Notes under the pieces: model-generated
The model's input: the letters and a program-made list of their open reading frames with translations, nothing else
Databases searched by the model: none
Told to the model about the DNA's origin: nothing
Assembly (NCBI GenBank): GCA_019155205.2
Contig: JAHNZQ020000181.1
Span: 53,460-76,278, forward strand
Direction: 5' to 3'
Origin: Gracilaria vermiculophylla
Taxonomy: Eukaryota; Rhodophyta; Florideophyceae; Gracilariales; Gracilariaceae
Length of the DNA: 22,819 nt
Shown: piece by piece, positions 1-8,814 of the stretch
Position numbering within the stretch: the first letter of the stretch is position 1
How the letters are laid out: every line of letters begins with the position of its first letter
Program-made: the position numbers and the translations under genes

Positions 1-537
1 ACCATCAACGACCCGCCTCAACCGCCGCGCGTCAGGCTGTCTTCCGCTCAGCGCCAGGTCTTTTCGGCCGGCGAAAGACCCACCCTCCGCAATGTTTTCC
101 CGCCGGGCCGCCTCCCCTTTGCTGTCGAGCTTGATTTCGTCCTCAATCACCCAGCCACCGATGGGGTCATTGCGGTGCTTGTCGTCTTGAATTGTCTCGC
201 CTTCGCCCTGCAGACCTTGGATGTTGGTCCCTTGTGGCACCAGGCTTTTCGAAGCTATGAAAATAATGTTACCATCGTCTTTCTCATGGAGTTTTTTGCA
301 AGATGGTATGGGAAGGGCCTTTCACCGCGGTTTTTGCTCACCAGAAGTATGCTCGTTGATTTTATTGCCATTGCCCTAATTGGATTTGCGGTCGCAGACA
401 AGTCCGAGTTGTTTTTCCTCCGAATCTTGCATCTCACGAGAATTGTGCGACTGCAAAGACTGATCATGGATACGGACGGACGGGTGGGGGGGGGGGGGGG
501 GGGGGGGGGGATGCTAGTTGGGTTACCGCACGGGGGG

Positions 538-581
<44 letters not shown>

Positions 582-1235
582 TAGAGCGTTTGACCAACGC
601 ACAGGCGCGATTGGCGAGCGTTGGTCTCTCACTGTTCAGCCTTCTCTATGTATCTGCCGGACTATTCTATCAGGTTGAGAAAGATGTTAACCCAGCAATC
701 CGCAACTTCTTTGATGCTTTCTACTTTTCCACCGTTACTTTGTTCACCGTGGGCTACGGAGATGTTTCTCCCATGACTTCGTGGGGAAGAGTGGATAAGT
801 TACTAAAATGCCCTTTTTAATCCATGACGCTGTTCTATCTTTGTCACCTGACATGTTTTAACTATCATTTTGACGTGTGCTTTCATTCATGGTGTATCAA
901 GTAACTGTTTTAACTGTATTGTCTGGTGCGGTTTTGATCCCCTTTAAGTTGTCGGAGATTGAACGGTATCGCAAGATTTCCGACAAAGCAAAAGCAAATG
1001 CTTCACCCTTCATGGATGGCTCGTCGATGGGCAATGAAATTTTGATAGCATCTTTGTTCGATACTCTTATGGAGGTAAGCTGCCGTGATTTTGAATAACT
1101 TGCATGATAGAATTGCTTCGCATCCTACTGACGCACAATTCTTTGCGATCTACAACAGTGCAACCGTTGCAATCTTCGTGGCATCAGAGGGATGCCAGGT
1201 TTTGCAGAAACGGTGGCAACCTACTTTTGAAGTGA
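1..1235 (+). CDS. Voltage-gated K+ channel, 5'-partial, four exons, zinc-ribbon-like tail
   Basis: A six-transmembrane potassium channel of the plasma or an internal membrane. Frame 1 is open from the first base, so the gene starts upstream. Exons: 1-483, 587-790, about 901-1074, 1159-1235. Counting from the window start, S1 is at residues 55-73, S2 86-101, S3 114-130 and S4 137-154; S4 has spaced R/H residues (LRILHLTRIVRLQRL). S5 is at 173-190, the selectivity filter TVGYGD at 215-220 and S6 at about 230-246. Exon 4 encodes CNRC and, one frame over, DARFCRNGGN, the pattern of a C-terminal zinc ribbon. A one-base shift at about 1183 separates the two halves, and the last expected Cys is Gly. 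Intron 1 is 484-586 (GT...AG, phase 0). Intron 3 is 1075-1158 (GTAAGC...CAG, 84 nt). The intron 2 acceptor fits only as GT...AA or with one base missing. The family call is firm. Whether the shifts are real or sequence errors is open. Confidence 0.85.
486..578 (+). repeat. Two long poly-G tracts inside intron 1 of the K+ channel
   Basis: A run of 25 G (486-510) and a run of about 39 G (540-578) are separated by 29 bases that contain a further G6. Both lie wholly inside the intron 484-586, between a GT donor and the acceptor TATAGAG. Read through, they give a spurious glycine run. Removing the intron joins the end of S4 to the S4-S5 linker cleanly in phase 0. On the coding strand the RNA could form G-quadruplexes. 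Exact lengths of such runs are rarely reliable in assemblies. Confidence 0.9.
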
Positions 1236-1506
1236 CGTTTTGATTAACATTAGTTACCATTGCATAGTTTTAAATAACTAGCTGAGCTGGGAGACTGGTT
1301 GAAGTCAGAAAAGCATTTGACTGAAAGCAAACGAGCAGTTACTTTTTTGCTGTACTATATCTATCAGAGGAAAATGACCATCCTGTCTCGCTGCATGTCA
1401 CGATGCTCACCGGCTCTCTCGTACCATCGATGACCGAGCGTCGACGGAATGGCACGCTGCCCACAAGAGCTCCTGGTAACACTTGTGACGTATTGGATAG
1501 GGAGAC
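1236..1506. other. Short spacer between convergent genes
   Basis: The 271 bases between the channel stop (TGA 1233-1235, plus strand) and the TBC gene stop (TGA, minus strand) hold both 3' ends. No gene or canonical AATAAA signal was picked out. The arrangement is tail to tail, so the two transcripts could overlap at their 3' ends. Confidence 0.7.
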
Positions 1507-2925
1507 TCAGTGAGCAGTTGTTCGTGTAAAGCTGTCAAAAATGTAGTTTTGGTTGGAGTATTGTTGCAGATGCCTCGGGGCTGCCCCAAATATTGTGCGC
1601 CACATGTATGCTTGGCTTAGAATGACATTTATCTCCCTTTCAGTCAACGATTCAGTGGGTAGGTTTTGTAGAAACATGACCAAGTCCTGAAAGTCCATAT
1701 CTTGGAGCTCATCGCTGAAAGACACCAGCAGAGCAGCACAAACGTTTACATGAAAAGTAGCAAAGCCATCTGTCTCGGCCAGATACGTGTCCCAAACACG
1801 CACAATCAGAGGAAACGGTAGTTCCCGCATAAGCAGGCAATCCATCCATCGAAAGGCAAACTGGAGGAAATCGAGACCTTCGTCCTCAAGATGAGAGCCC
1901 AAGTTTCCGTCCACTCTCGCCACAAGCTCTCGAAGAAAGTGTACTCGGCGTTGAATCCCTGGTTGTGAAAATGTGTAGTAATCTTGAATGTCGTGTATCA
2001 GAGATGTCAAACACCAATATGAATCCGCTTCTGCGTTTGCAAGCGCTTCATCGGGATTCTCAACACCCAACAAGTCGGACGCCTGCAAAAGGGCTAAATT
2101 AGACCCATCCTTTGCGTACTCGGAGCGGAACACGTACAGAAATGGTGTCACTAAATCGTTCATTCCTTGCACATACCCGCTCGCCGGATATCTTGTAGCC
2201 CACACATAGAGGACTCGTTCCAAGGCTTGCTGTACTTCAGGAATGTGGAATAATGATTGTCCTGGACATTTTCGTGGAATATCAACGTATATCTGCCACA
2301 TAGTCACATTTTCTTGATTCCGAGCTCTGTTGTAAGTGTTCGAGTTGGGCACTGTAGGAGGATCCTCAGAGCGTGCGAGCGGATCATAGTGTTGTCTAAC
2401 GGCTTCTTCATATTCCCGTCTATTCCGCCGCAGCGTATCTTGTCGCCTGGACAGGTTTGTTGGCACTTACCCGAGCAGCACTTTCCATATCGGGGCTCGC
2501 ATATCATTTGCTTAACCTGCCCATGCGAGCTTCCGAGTCGCTTCAATATTCATCGTGGGTTTTGCAAGCAACTGTTTCAGCTTTCCTGAATTTGTAATCG
2601 AGGTGGAGGACCCAGAACCGACGCTCTGAGGCTCTTCCTGCTTCACGTCATGAGGCTCAGCTTGTACCGGTTGGCTGTCGTCCTCTACCACAACTTTGGT
2701 ATTGTTGGCGGTGGTCGTAGAAGAAGAACGCGAAGTTTGTGAAGAGCTTAAAGCCGATTTGCTAGAAGTCGTTTCGGCAGTTTCAGGGTCTTGCTTGAAG
2801 CGTCGTTCTTTTTCTTAAGTTGTTTTGAAAATCGCGAACCAATCTGCGGGTTTCCCTATCCGAATCACCTGGCCAGGAAACAGACCATCCGACATACCGA
2901 AGACCATTGAATTTTCATCTGTCAT
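1507..2925 (-). CDS. TBC-domain Rab GTPase-activating protein (Gyp1/TBC1D22 type), two in-frame TAA codons
   Basis: Predicted to stimulate GTP hydrolysis by Rab proteins at Golgi or endosome membranes, as known for yeast Gyp1 and animal TBC1D22. The TBC dual-finger residues are visible: IYVDIPR (Arg finger, codon 2272-2274) and YVQGMNDL (Gln finger, codon 2167-2169). ATG at 2923-2925 opens a 28-nt exon; intron 2814-2897 (GTATGT...TTAAG, 84 nt, phase 1) leads into a Ser/Thr/Gln-rich N-terminal region and then the TBC start. That start reads TRKLAWAG, stop, ANDMRAPIWKVLLG, stop, VPTNLSRRQ. It aligns residue for residue with the family pattern W-S-G-I-P...R..W..L.GY.P.N, so TAA (2512-2514 and 2467-2469) sits where Ile and Tyr are expected. 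The rest is open to TGA at 1507-1509. Either a recent pseudogene, a sequence error, or unusual splicing, since both TAA codons sit in donor-like GTTAAG and GTAAGT. Confidence 0.85.
2814..2897 (-). other. Intron 1 of the TBC gene
   Basis: An 84-nt GTATGT...TTAAG intron in phase 1. Its removal fuses the short exon MTDENSMVF to KERRFKQDPET and eliminates an in-frame TAA at 2815-2817. Its length equals that of intron 3 of the neighbouring channel gene. Confidence 0.7.
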
Positions 2926-3178
2926 GCCTCACGCTTTAAAAGAGAAAAGCGTTTAAAAATATGAAAATGAAGCTGTGTATAGTCCCCGCTTGGATGGACC
3001 GAACCAGTTGCTCCTGTTTCTCGGCAGAACTTGCTAATTTGCCTTGTCAACGTGGCTTCTGCTCTACTCATAGAGAATAGACATAAGAATTTTGTTGGTG
3101 AACACCTAAGACGCAGGTGAAAGCGATTGGTGTTCTTGGCAGTGTCAGCACGTAAAGTAGCACCCTCACGACACCTAC
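2926..3178. other. Upstream region of the TBC gene, up to the Tc1/mariner end
   Basis: No coding potential was seen. It probably holds the TBC promoter, but no TATA box or other element could be named with confidence. It ends in the TA dinucleotide (3177-3178) that borders the transposon. Confidence 0.5.
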
Positions 3179-3203
3179 AGTGCGTTTCAAAAACATATTA
3201 CCC
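3179..3203 (+). repeat. Left terminal inverted repeat of the Tc1/mariner element
   Basis: CAGTGCGTTTCAAAAACATA followed by ATTACC. It matches the outer right end 4434-4456 in inverted orientation over the core TTTCAAAA-ACATA. The outermost bases CAGTGCG are shortened to CTG on the right. Confidence 0.5.
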
Positions 3204-3309
3204 CTCAAAAGTGCGCCGAAACTGTACTATAAGCTAGATAAAAGTATTGCACATAGTCTATGTAGAATTGTTTCAAAAAGATATGTACACTGTCTTCTTT
3301 CTAGTCAAA

Positions 3310-4320
3310 ATGGCCCGAGGTCCGCCACTTCATAAGCAAGAACAGCTTCAAATCGTAAAATTAAACGCCGAGAAACATTCTAACAGTGCTATAGCTAAAA
3401 ACTTGAAGCGTTCTAGGGTCACAATTGCTACTCTTCTAAAAAATCCGACTCTTTATAGACTAAAACGATCTCCGGGACGCCCTAAAAAGCTCAGTCTATC
3501 AGATAAAAGAAGAATTAAAAAGGGGTTGTGTAAAGGAAAAGTATCGTGCAAAACAATTGGAATGAATCTCAATCTCAACGTTTCTAGATCAACTTTATGA
3601 AAGCAGATAAACAGCACAAATTGTTTTAAAAATAAAAAAAAAGAAACAATATTTCTTTCTGGAAGACTATCACAAACAAAATATAGTTGACTAGTGTGCT
3701 GGAAAAATCTACTGGAAAAAAATTAGGAAAGTATTATTTTTATTGATGAAAAAAAATTCAATCCGGACGGACCAGATTGCTACAAATTTTATTGGCACGA
3801 TCTCCGAAAGGAACGTCATGCGTTTTATACCAGACATTAAAATGGAGGATCTATAATGGTCTGGGCGGGCATTTCTAAAAGAGTTCTCGTGGAAATGGCA
3901 TTTATTGAAACAAACATGAATGCTGAAAATTATCAAGAAGTTTTAGAAAATTATTTGCTACTATTCGGTTTATGTTTCCATGAAGAAAATTTTATTTTTT
4001 AATAGGATAATGCGCCTTCTTGCACTTCATCTTTAATCAAAAATTGGCTACAGGGGTCTGAGGTATCTGTTTTAGAGTAGCCGGCGCGCTCAACAGATTT
4101 GAACTCAATCGAAAACATTTGGGGACTGCTGGGGAGGATGGTTTATGAGCATAGAAGGCAATTTCAGGCAGTTTTTGAACTCAAAAACGGCATTAAAAAT
4201 TGATGGAAGTCTATAACAGTTTAAACTATGGAAAAGTATACCAATTCGATGCCAAAACGTTGCATTAGCGTTACACAGCAAAAAGCATGCAAAACAAAAC
4301 TGTTGAGCGTCGTGCAGTAA
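3310..4320 (+). pseudogene. Tc1/mariner transposase, nine premature stops, frame intact
   Basis: Cut-and-paste transposase of about 336 codons, full length for the family. It starts at ATG 3310 (MARGPPLHKQEQ) with a helix-turn-helix region and a GRPKK hook. The catalytic triad is recognisable: D in FIDEKKF (3745-3747), D in DNAPSC (4006-4008) and E in NSIENIWG, exactly 34 residues later, giving DD34E. Other hallmarks are MVWAGIS and the C-terminal NSMPKRC. In-frame stops are TGA 3598, TGA 3688, TAG 3724, TAA 3838, TAA 4000, TAG 4003, TAG 4078, TGA 4201 and TAA 4222, with the natural TAA at 4318. TAA-TAG at 4000-4005 stands exactly where the family has Gln-Gln, and the TAGs at 3724 and 4078 stand where Trp is expected. 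No frameshift occurs across 1 kb. Not functional as it stands. Confidence 0.85.
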
Positions 4321-4456
4321 AGATTTCTTATTGATGATCACATGTTTTGTAACGGTTTTTTGATTTTAAGTTTTTCGGAATCTTTTTTTGTAGGCGTACA
4401 GTATACATTTTGTAGTTTTTTTGAGATTTCACAGCATTTCGTATGTTTTGAAACAG

Positions 4457-5019
4457 TATTTGTAAGATGTGTGTCTATCCTCCAAAGAAGTAAAGGAAGG
4501 AGGGTAGAGCGAACCGTAAGGACCGCGTGATCCAAAAAGAAAGAAGGCAGCGCAGCGATGGATTGCGATGATCCACAAGGCGAACAAATATACAACTGGT
4601 AAAATATCATTGTGCATGGAGGGAGCGCATTACAACTAGTAAATGAGATCCTAATTACTGGCGTTATTAAAAGAAAAAGGCGTGTAAGCAACCGTGTCCT
4701 AAAAGGTATCACTCGTAGACAAGCATATATCACCGCAGCATACTTGTAAGCAATTATTATCGAAGAACAGGAATTCATGCGGATTCTAACGCACGTCTTT
4801 GCGTGGACAGAATTCTGAGAAGAGTCACGTAATCTGAGCTGAAGAAATTACGTAGCACGCATTCTTTTCAGTTTAGCTCTTCACCAACTACACCGTAGCG
4901 GTGGTCACCGCTGCCGCAAGAAGCCTAGTCGTAAACACGCAGGGGTTCTCGCCAACGCCTGTTGCGCAGAACGCCGTTCCGATTAAAACGGAAAAGTGTC
5001 AGTTAAAATGAGGAAGAGA
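4457..5019. other. Intergenic stretch with no firm gene
   Basis: About 560 bases between the Tc1/mariner element and the first LTR fragment. One plus-strand frame, ATG 4558 to TAA 4747-4749, is open except for a TAA at 4600-4602 and looks mildly protein-like (VNEILITGVIKRKRR). It matches no family I recognise. The minus-strand frame 4338-4778 is low-complexity and probably a shadow. No RNA gene was seen. Confidence 0.4.
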
Positions 5020-5243
5020 GCCGCCAATCTCCAGATTGCCTCATGGTAGTGCCTGTAGGAGTACTGTCCGCCCAGTGAGCCCCCTTCTCCGCTTGGTGCT
5101 TGCGGACCCCCTTTCAAGATTTTCGTGGCTTGTGACCGTGATTATCGGAGAGGAAGTTTAGGAACTCTCGCCTTAGGAGTCTCCAAGAACTCCTTACGGA
5201 TTTTGTGCGCTCTCACTTCTAAAGGAGAACTGATAACACCACA
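5020..5243 (+). repeat. Truncated LTR, copy A
   Basis: Similar to the 3' part of the complete LTR at 15480-16033, in the same orientation. Shared stretches are GCCTGTAGGAG, TGTCCGCCCAGTGA, the AACTCC block and the end ACCACA at 5243. The first half of the LTR is missing or too diverged to see. It may be the 5' LTR remnant of the gypsy element that follows or an independent insertion. No primer-binding site starting with TGG follows at 5244. Confidence 0.6.
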
Positions 5244-5599
5244 CTCGGGTAGAGTCATTGCAATGGCCAAGCCCGAGTACAAGGTGTTGGCGAATTTTGG
5301 CCGAACTATGCAGTATGCGGTGCGACATCTGTGTTTTTTGCACGAAGATTCTAGCCTAAACTTCGTTTTTGGGGACACCTTTCCACCAGATATTTGTTTT
5401 CGTGCCCGCCAACACTCTTTCATGCAGATGGCGGATACCAACAACGAGTCTTTCATCACTTTTCGTTTGGTTTCACTGGCTATCAGGCTAGGCCACTGCG
5501 TTGAGTAGGGTGCGCTCATCATCTGTAGGACGCCGGCATCCCCGGTGGTTAGCGGTTCACTGCCACGCTTGCTATGCAGAGGCACTTCGACCGCTTGTG
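5244..5599. other. Internal retroelement region, uncertain
   Basis: An open frame runs 5125-5508 across the LTR fragment into this region, but it shows no gag or zinc-knuckle pattern (C-x2-C-x4-H-x4-C). The position between an LTR remnant and the protease fits a deleted gag region. That is inferred from order alone. Confidence 0.3.
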
Positions 5600-6430
5600 C
5601 GGATGATAAAACTTGAATGCAACTTTATTATCCTATTCGTTAACATCTCCCAACAGAAATTGTCATCTAATTGATTCCGACCCCCGCTCACATGTGTCAT
5701 ACCGTCAGTTCTCCTTTCGACGTAGTAGGGCACAACATCTGTCAGGAGTTTTTGTTGACTCCAAAGGCTCGCGTTCCTAAAGGTGGTTTTCAGTAATCGC
5801 TGTCACGAGCCGGGGGAATTCTTAAAGGGGATCCCCGAGCACCAAGCGGAGGGGGAGGTTCATTGGGCGGAATATGCTCCCACAGACGTTACTAAGCGGC
5901 GACCTGGAGATCGGCGGCTTAGAAATCTTAGGATCTTCGACGAGAGTCTTCAACCGGAAAAATAGACGTAGACTCAAGGGTACTTGCTTTACTTCCCCAG
6001 AGGTGGAGCTCGACTGGCACGTTAAGTACCACACCGGGAGCCCGCCTGGGCAGATCTCAATACGGTAATAATAAACTGCACCAATTATCTAAAATACATC
6101 TAAATTATACCGTTTCTTAAGGGTACTGTAGCGCACGTTTGCCGAGTAATATACCACGTGGCTCAGTTAATAAAATACGAGCCCTCTTTAGGATTATCCC
6201 CTTGTAAAGCCACTTGATCACATCACCCTAGGATCCACTGTACTACAACCTGGTTGTTCGATTTGGAAGATCGATAGTCAAGCTCACTTTCATAGTGTCC
6301 CGTTCTCTGGCCGTGCCAGTCATCCTCGGGTGTGACTAGTGCGACAGGTTCGCAGAGGCTTTCCGCCTTCGCCACAAACAGGTGAAGTTCGAAAATGTTT
6401 CGTCAATCCCCGTCGTTGGACAACTGCTTC
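5600..6430 (+). pseudogene. Gypsy-1 aspartic protease, interrupted by an LTR
   Basis: The retroviral-type aspartic protease that cuts the Gag-Pol polyprotein. The upstream piece reads NLNATLLSYSLTSP, which resembles the family pattern D-T-G-A-x-x-x-LLSYSL with the catalytic D-T-G degraded. The downstream piece resumes after the LTR with LVVRFGRSIVKLTFIVS and LAVPVILGCD, stop, CDRFAEAF, which is the typical C-terminal end. The join lies at the 5-bp target duplication of the solo LTR (ACATG/ACCTG). In-frame stops lie in both halves. Confidence 0.65.
5695..6247 (-). repeat. Solo LTR, copy B, inserted in the gypsy-1 protease
   Basis: A 553-bp LTR in minus orientation. It starts TGTAGTAC (6247 downward) and ends GTATGACA (5695). 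It is homologous along its length to copy C (15480-16033, 554 bp) with many substitutions. Flanks are ACATG (5690-5694) and ACCTG (6248-6252), a 5-bp target duplication with one mismatch. No internal retroelement sequence accompanies it, so it is a recombination product. Confidence 0.8.
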
Positions 6431-6963
6431 GGAGGGATGCAAAAACGCAGGTGCCTTAACCTGCCGTACAGGAATCGCCGCCGGAAACCCGTAAGTTGAA
6501 CAAGCTCCGCGTTGCGGCATCAATGACGATACCCCCCGCCACACAGGTCCTTGTTCAGGTCAACTCCCGTCAACACAGTTTGAGCGTCGTTCAGCCGTCA
6601 TCCTCTTTGAATGAGCGGAGCCACCCCACCGTCGCAAACGGGATTGTGTACGTCTTGCCGAACTGCCCATTGGGCATCTTTGTCGCAAATCTGGGCGACA
6701 CACCCCAGTATCTGGCAAATGCCCAAGGGGTTGGTTCTGTCACGCCACCTCCGTTGGCGAGGATCCTCAAAAGAGTGACGGCCGCCCATGTACTTGGGCG
6801 CATGACGACAGAATATGAGAAGGCGACCAACGTGGAGGTGAACTCCGCCCCCAGCGAAATCACTGGTCTACCGGAAGGTACCGTAATAACGGGGACGCCT
6901 GACTATTAGGTTAGTCTGGCCTCGCCGACCCCACATCCGACGAGTTATGACAGGATTGCTCCT

Positions 6964-7850
6964 ATGGGAGCTACCGAAGAACTGGACTTGTCCCATGTGC
7001 CCGCCCCGCATTGGGAGCTTCTCCGGGCAATATCGCGGGAAGATACCGCGATGTGGGATGGCTCGCTAGGCGAGATTGGCTACACCGAACATCGGATAGA
7101 TTTGTTACCGAACACTAGGCCAATCGCGCAACCCCCAAAGAGGGCCGGACCGAAGGCTCGGGAGGAGGAAGACTTCCAAATGGAATGCATGCTCCGTGCC
7201 GGAGTCATAGAGCCAGCACAATCTCCGTGGGCGTCCTGTGTGGTCTTCGCGCTTAAAGCGGATGGAACATGGAGGTTCTGCGTGGGTTATTGCATGCATA
7301 ATGCTGCGACTATCTGGGACACCTTCCCGACTATTCGGATGGACGAGTGCATAAACTTACACAGTGACGCTACCGTGTTCGCAAGCCTCGACGCCAATTG
7401 AGGCTACCAGCAGGTCCCGTCAAGGGATAAGACTGTGATAGAAATGCTTTTTTGTGCCACTCTTGGTCCTACCGCTTCAAGCAGATGCCTTTTGGTCTGA
7501 CCAATGCACCCGCAACGTTTCAAAAGACTGTCGATGTCCTCACGAACCGATTCAAATGATGGACTTGCCTTGTTTACCTGGACGACATAATCATCTTTTC
7601 CAACAACTTGGACAATCATTTTACCCACGTGCAGGACGTGATGACGGTATTGTGTGACGCAATTATCACCCTGAAGCTCAGGAAGTGTGAGTTCTTTACA
7701 GATACCGTGAAGCATCTGGGTAACATCATCCGTCCTGGACGGCTTATGATCGTAAGAGTTGGAGTCAAGTTTTTCACTGAGGCGCAACAATCCCGAACGC
7801 AAACGGACTTGAGATCCTTTCTTGTACGTGTGAACGTCTATTGACGGTTC
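6964..7850 (+). pseudogene. Gypsy-1 reverse transcriptase
   Basis: Copies element RNA into DNA. Frame 1 gives the N-terminal fingers: HRIDLLPNTRPIAQ, GVIEPAQSPWASCVVF, GTWRFCVGY and FASLDAN, then TGA (7399-7401) and GYQQVP. After a frameshift near 7450, frame 3 gives QMPFGLTNAPATFQ, CLVYLDDIIIFS with the catalytic YLDD at 7575-7586, and LRKCEFFTDTVKHLGNIIRPG. A TGA lies just before WTCLVYLDD and another at 7842-7844 before RFMPSFS. The polymerase motifs are intact as residues, but the frame is not. Confidence 0.9.
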
Positions 7851-7931
7851 ATGCCGAGCTTCTCGAATACAGCTGCACTGCTTAACGCGTTACTGCAGTA
7901 AACGCAGCCGCAAAAACTCTCGTCGTTCACC

Positions 7932-8380
7932 ATGGATCAGTCGGCTGCTTTTCAGTCCCAGATCAGGGCAGTTCCAACAGCTCCAATCTTGTCACTTCCC
8001 AATTTGAGCCTTCCGTACTCCTTGGATACGGATTCCAGCGACCACCAGGAGTGCACTGTTTCAGATAAGTCCCGAAGGGGAGCACAAACCAATCAGCTAT
8101 TCGTCCAGGATTCTCAACGTTTACGAGAGGAACTATTCCATCTCTGAAAAGGAGTGCCTCGCCGCGGCATGGTCACTCTCCACATTTCGTCTCTATCCAA
8201 CTAAGAAGCACTTCACCGTAGTCACGGATCATTCCTCCTTGAGGTGGCTGATGAACATCATCCATCCGTCAGGCCGCTTAATGCAGTGGAGGCTCCGCCT
8301 AGCAGACTTCATGATCGACGTGGTTTACACGAACGGTGCACAGAATGTGCGAGCAAATTCTCTATCACTTTTTCCCACAA
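7932..8380 (+). pseudogene. Gypsy-1 RNase H
   Basis: Degrades the RNA strand of the RNA-DNA hybrid. It begins with LPYSLDTDSSDHQ (first catalytic D region), shifts frame, then continues YSISEKECLAAAWSL, FTVVTDHSSLRWLMN and SGRLMQWRLRLADF. These are the standard gypsy RNase H and tether blocks. The end NVRANSLSLF corresponds to the usual Q-ADALSRL motif. Confidence 0.85.
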
Positions 8381-8814
8381 AATGAGAAGCCGTCGGTGAC
8401 TCCGACGGGGATCAGATCCCCTGCTTCGCCACCGAAGAGATTACCCCAGAAACTCTGCACTGATCCTCTGATGGGGTTCGCCTTGGCGACATCGACGAAC
8501 TCTTTTCCTATGACGACGTCGAACACGCCTCTCATGGGAACTTTACGCCGATCAGCACGGAGGAGATGATTCGGGAACAGTTCGGGGACCATTTCTGCGT
8601 GGAACTGCGTGCCCGTCTCCACAGTGGCGAAGACCTACCAGTTGCGGTGAACGATACGGGCTACCTGGCTTGGGAAATGTAGCGTAACCAACAGATATTG
8701 GTGCCCTGATCCCCCCAGCCCAGGGTCCTTCGACTGTCTCATTACACGATACTCGATGGACACCGGGGGGGATGAAATTTATCGAACCATCAAAAAGGAC
8801 TTTCAGTAGCCCGC

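Larger units (their letters stand above)
3179..4456 (+). mobile_element. Tc1/mariner (DD34E) DNA transposon, non-autonomous by decay
   Basis: About 1,278 bp, the usual size for the superfamily, flanked by TA on both sides (3177-3178 and 4457-4458). The left terminus begins CAGTGCGTTTCAAAAACATA. The right terminus, read inward on the minus strand, begins CTGTTTCAAAACATACG, a related but diverged inverted repeat. The element is much richer in A+T than the flanking gene. It carries one transposase reading frame in the plus direction. Confidence 0.75.

Noticed and set aside
175..678. Glycine-rich protein read through the poly-G tracts
   Set aside because: Splicing out 484-586 joins two channel segments in phase and leaves no glycine run. 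The read-through loses the pore.
2467..2516. Tiny 21- and 24-nt introns in the TBC gene
   Set aside because: They would remove the conserved Arg and the Pro-Thr-Asn of the TBC start, and the other introns here are 84 nt or longer.
2464..4320. Reassignment of UAA/UAG to Gln or Tyr in this genome
   Set aside because: In the transposase, stops of all three kinds occur, including TAG at Trp positions. In the TBC gene the TAA replaces Ile as well as Tyr. No single reassignment fits, so decay is simpler.
4338..4778. Minus-strand frame of 146 codons
   Set aside because: It lies partly in the Tc1/mariner right end, has low-complexity composition and shows no motif. It is likely a chance frame.
5142..5585. 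Minus-strand frame opposite LTR copy A
   Set aside because: It overlaps the LTR fragment and a plus-strand frame, and has no recognisable domain.
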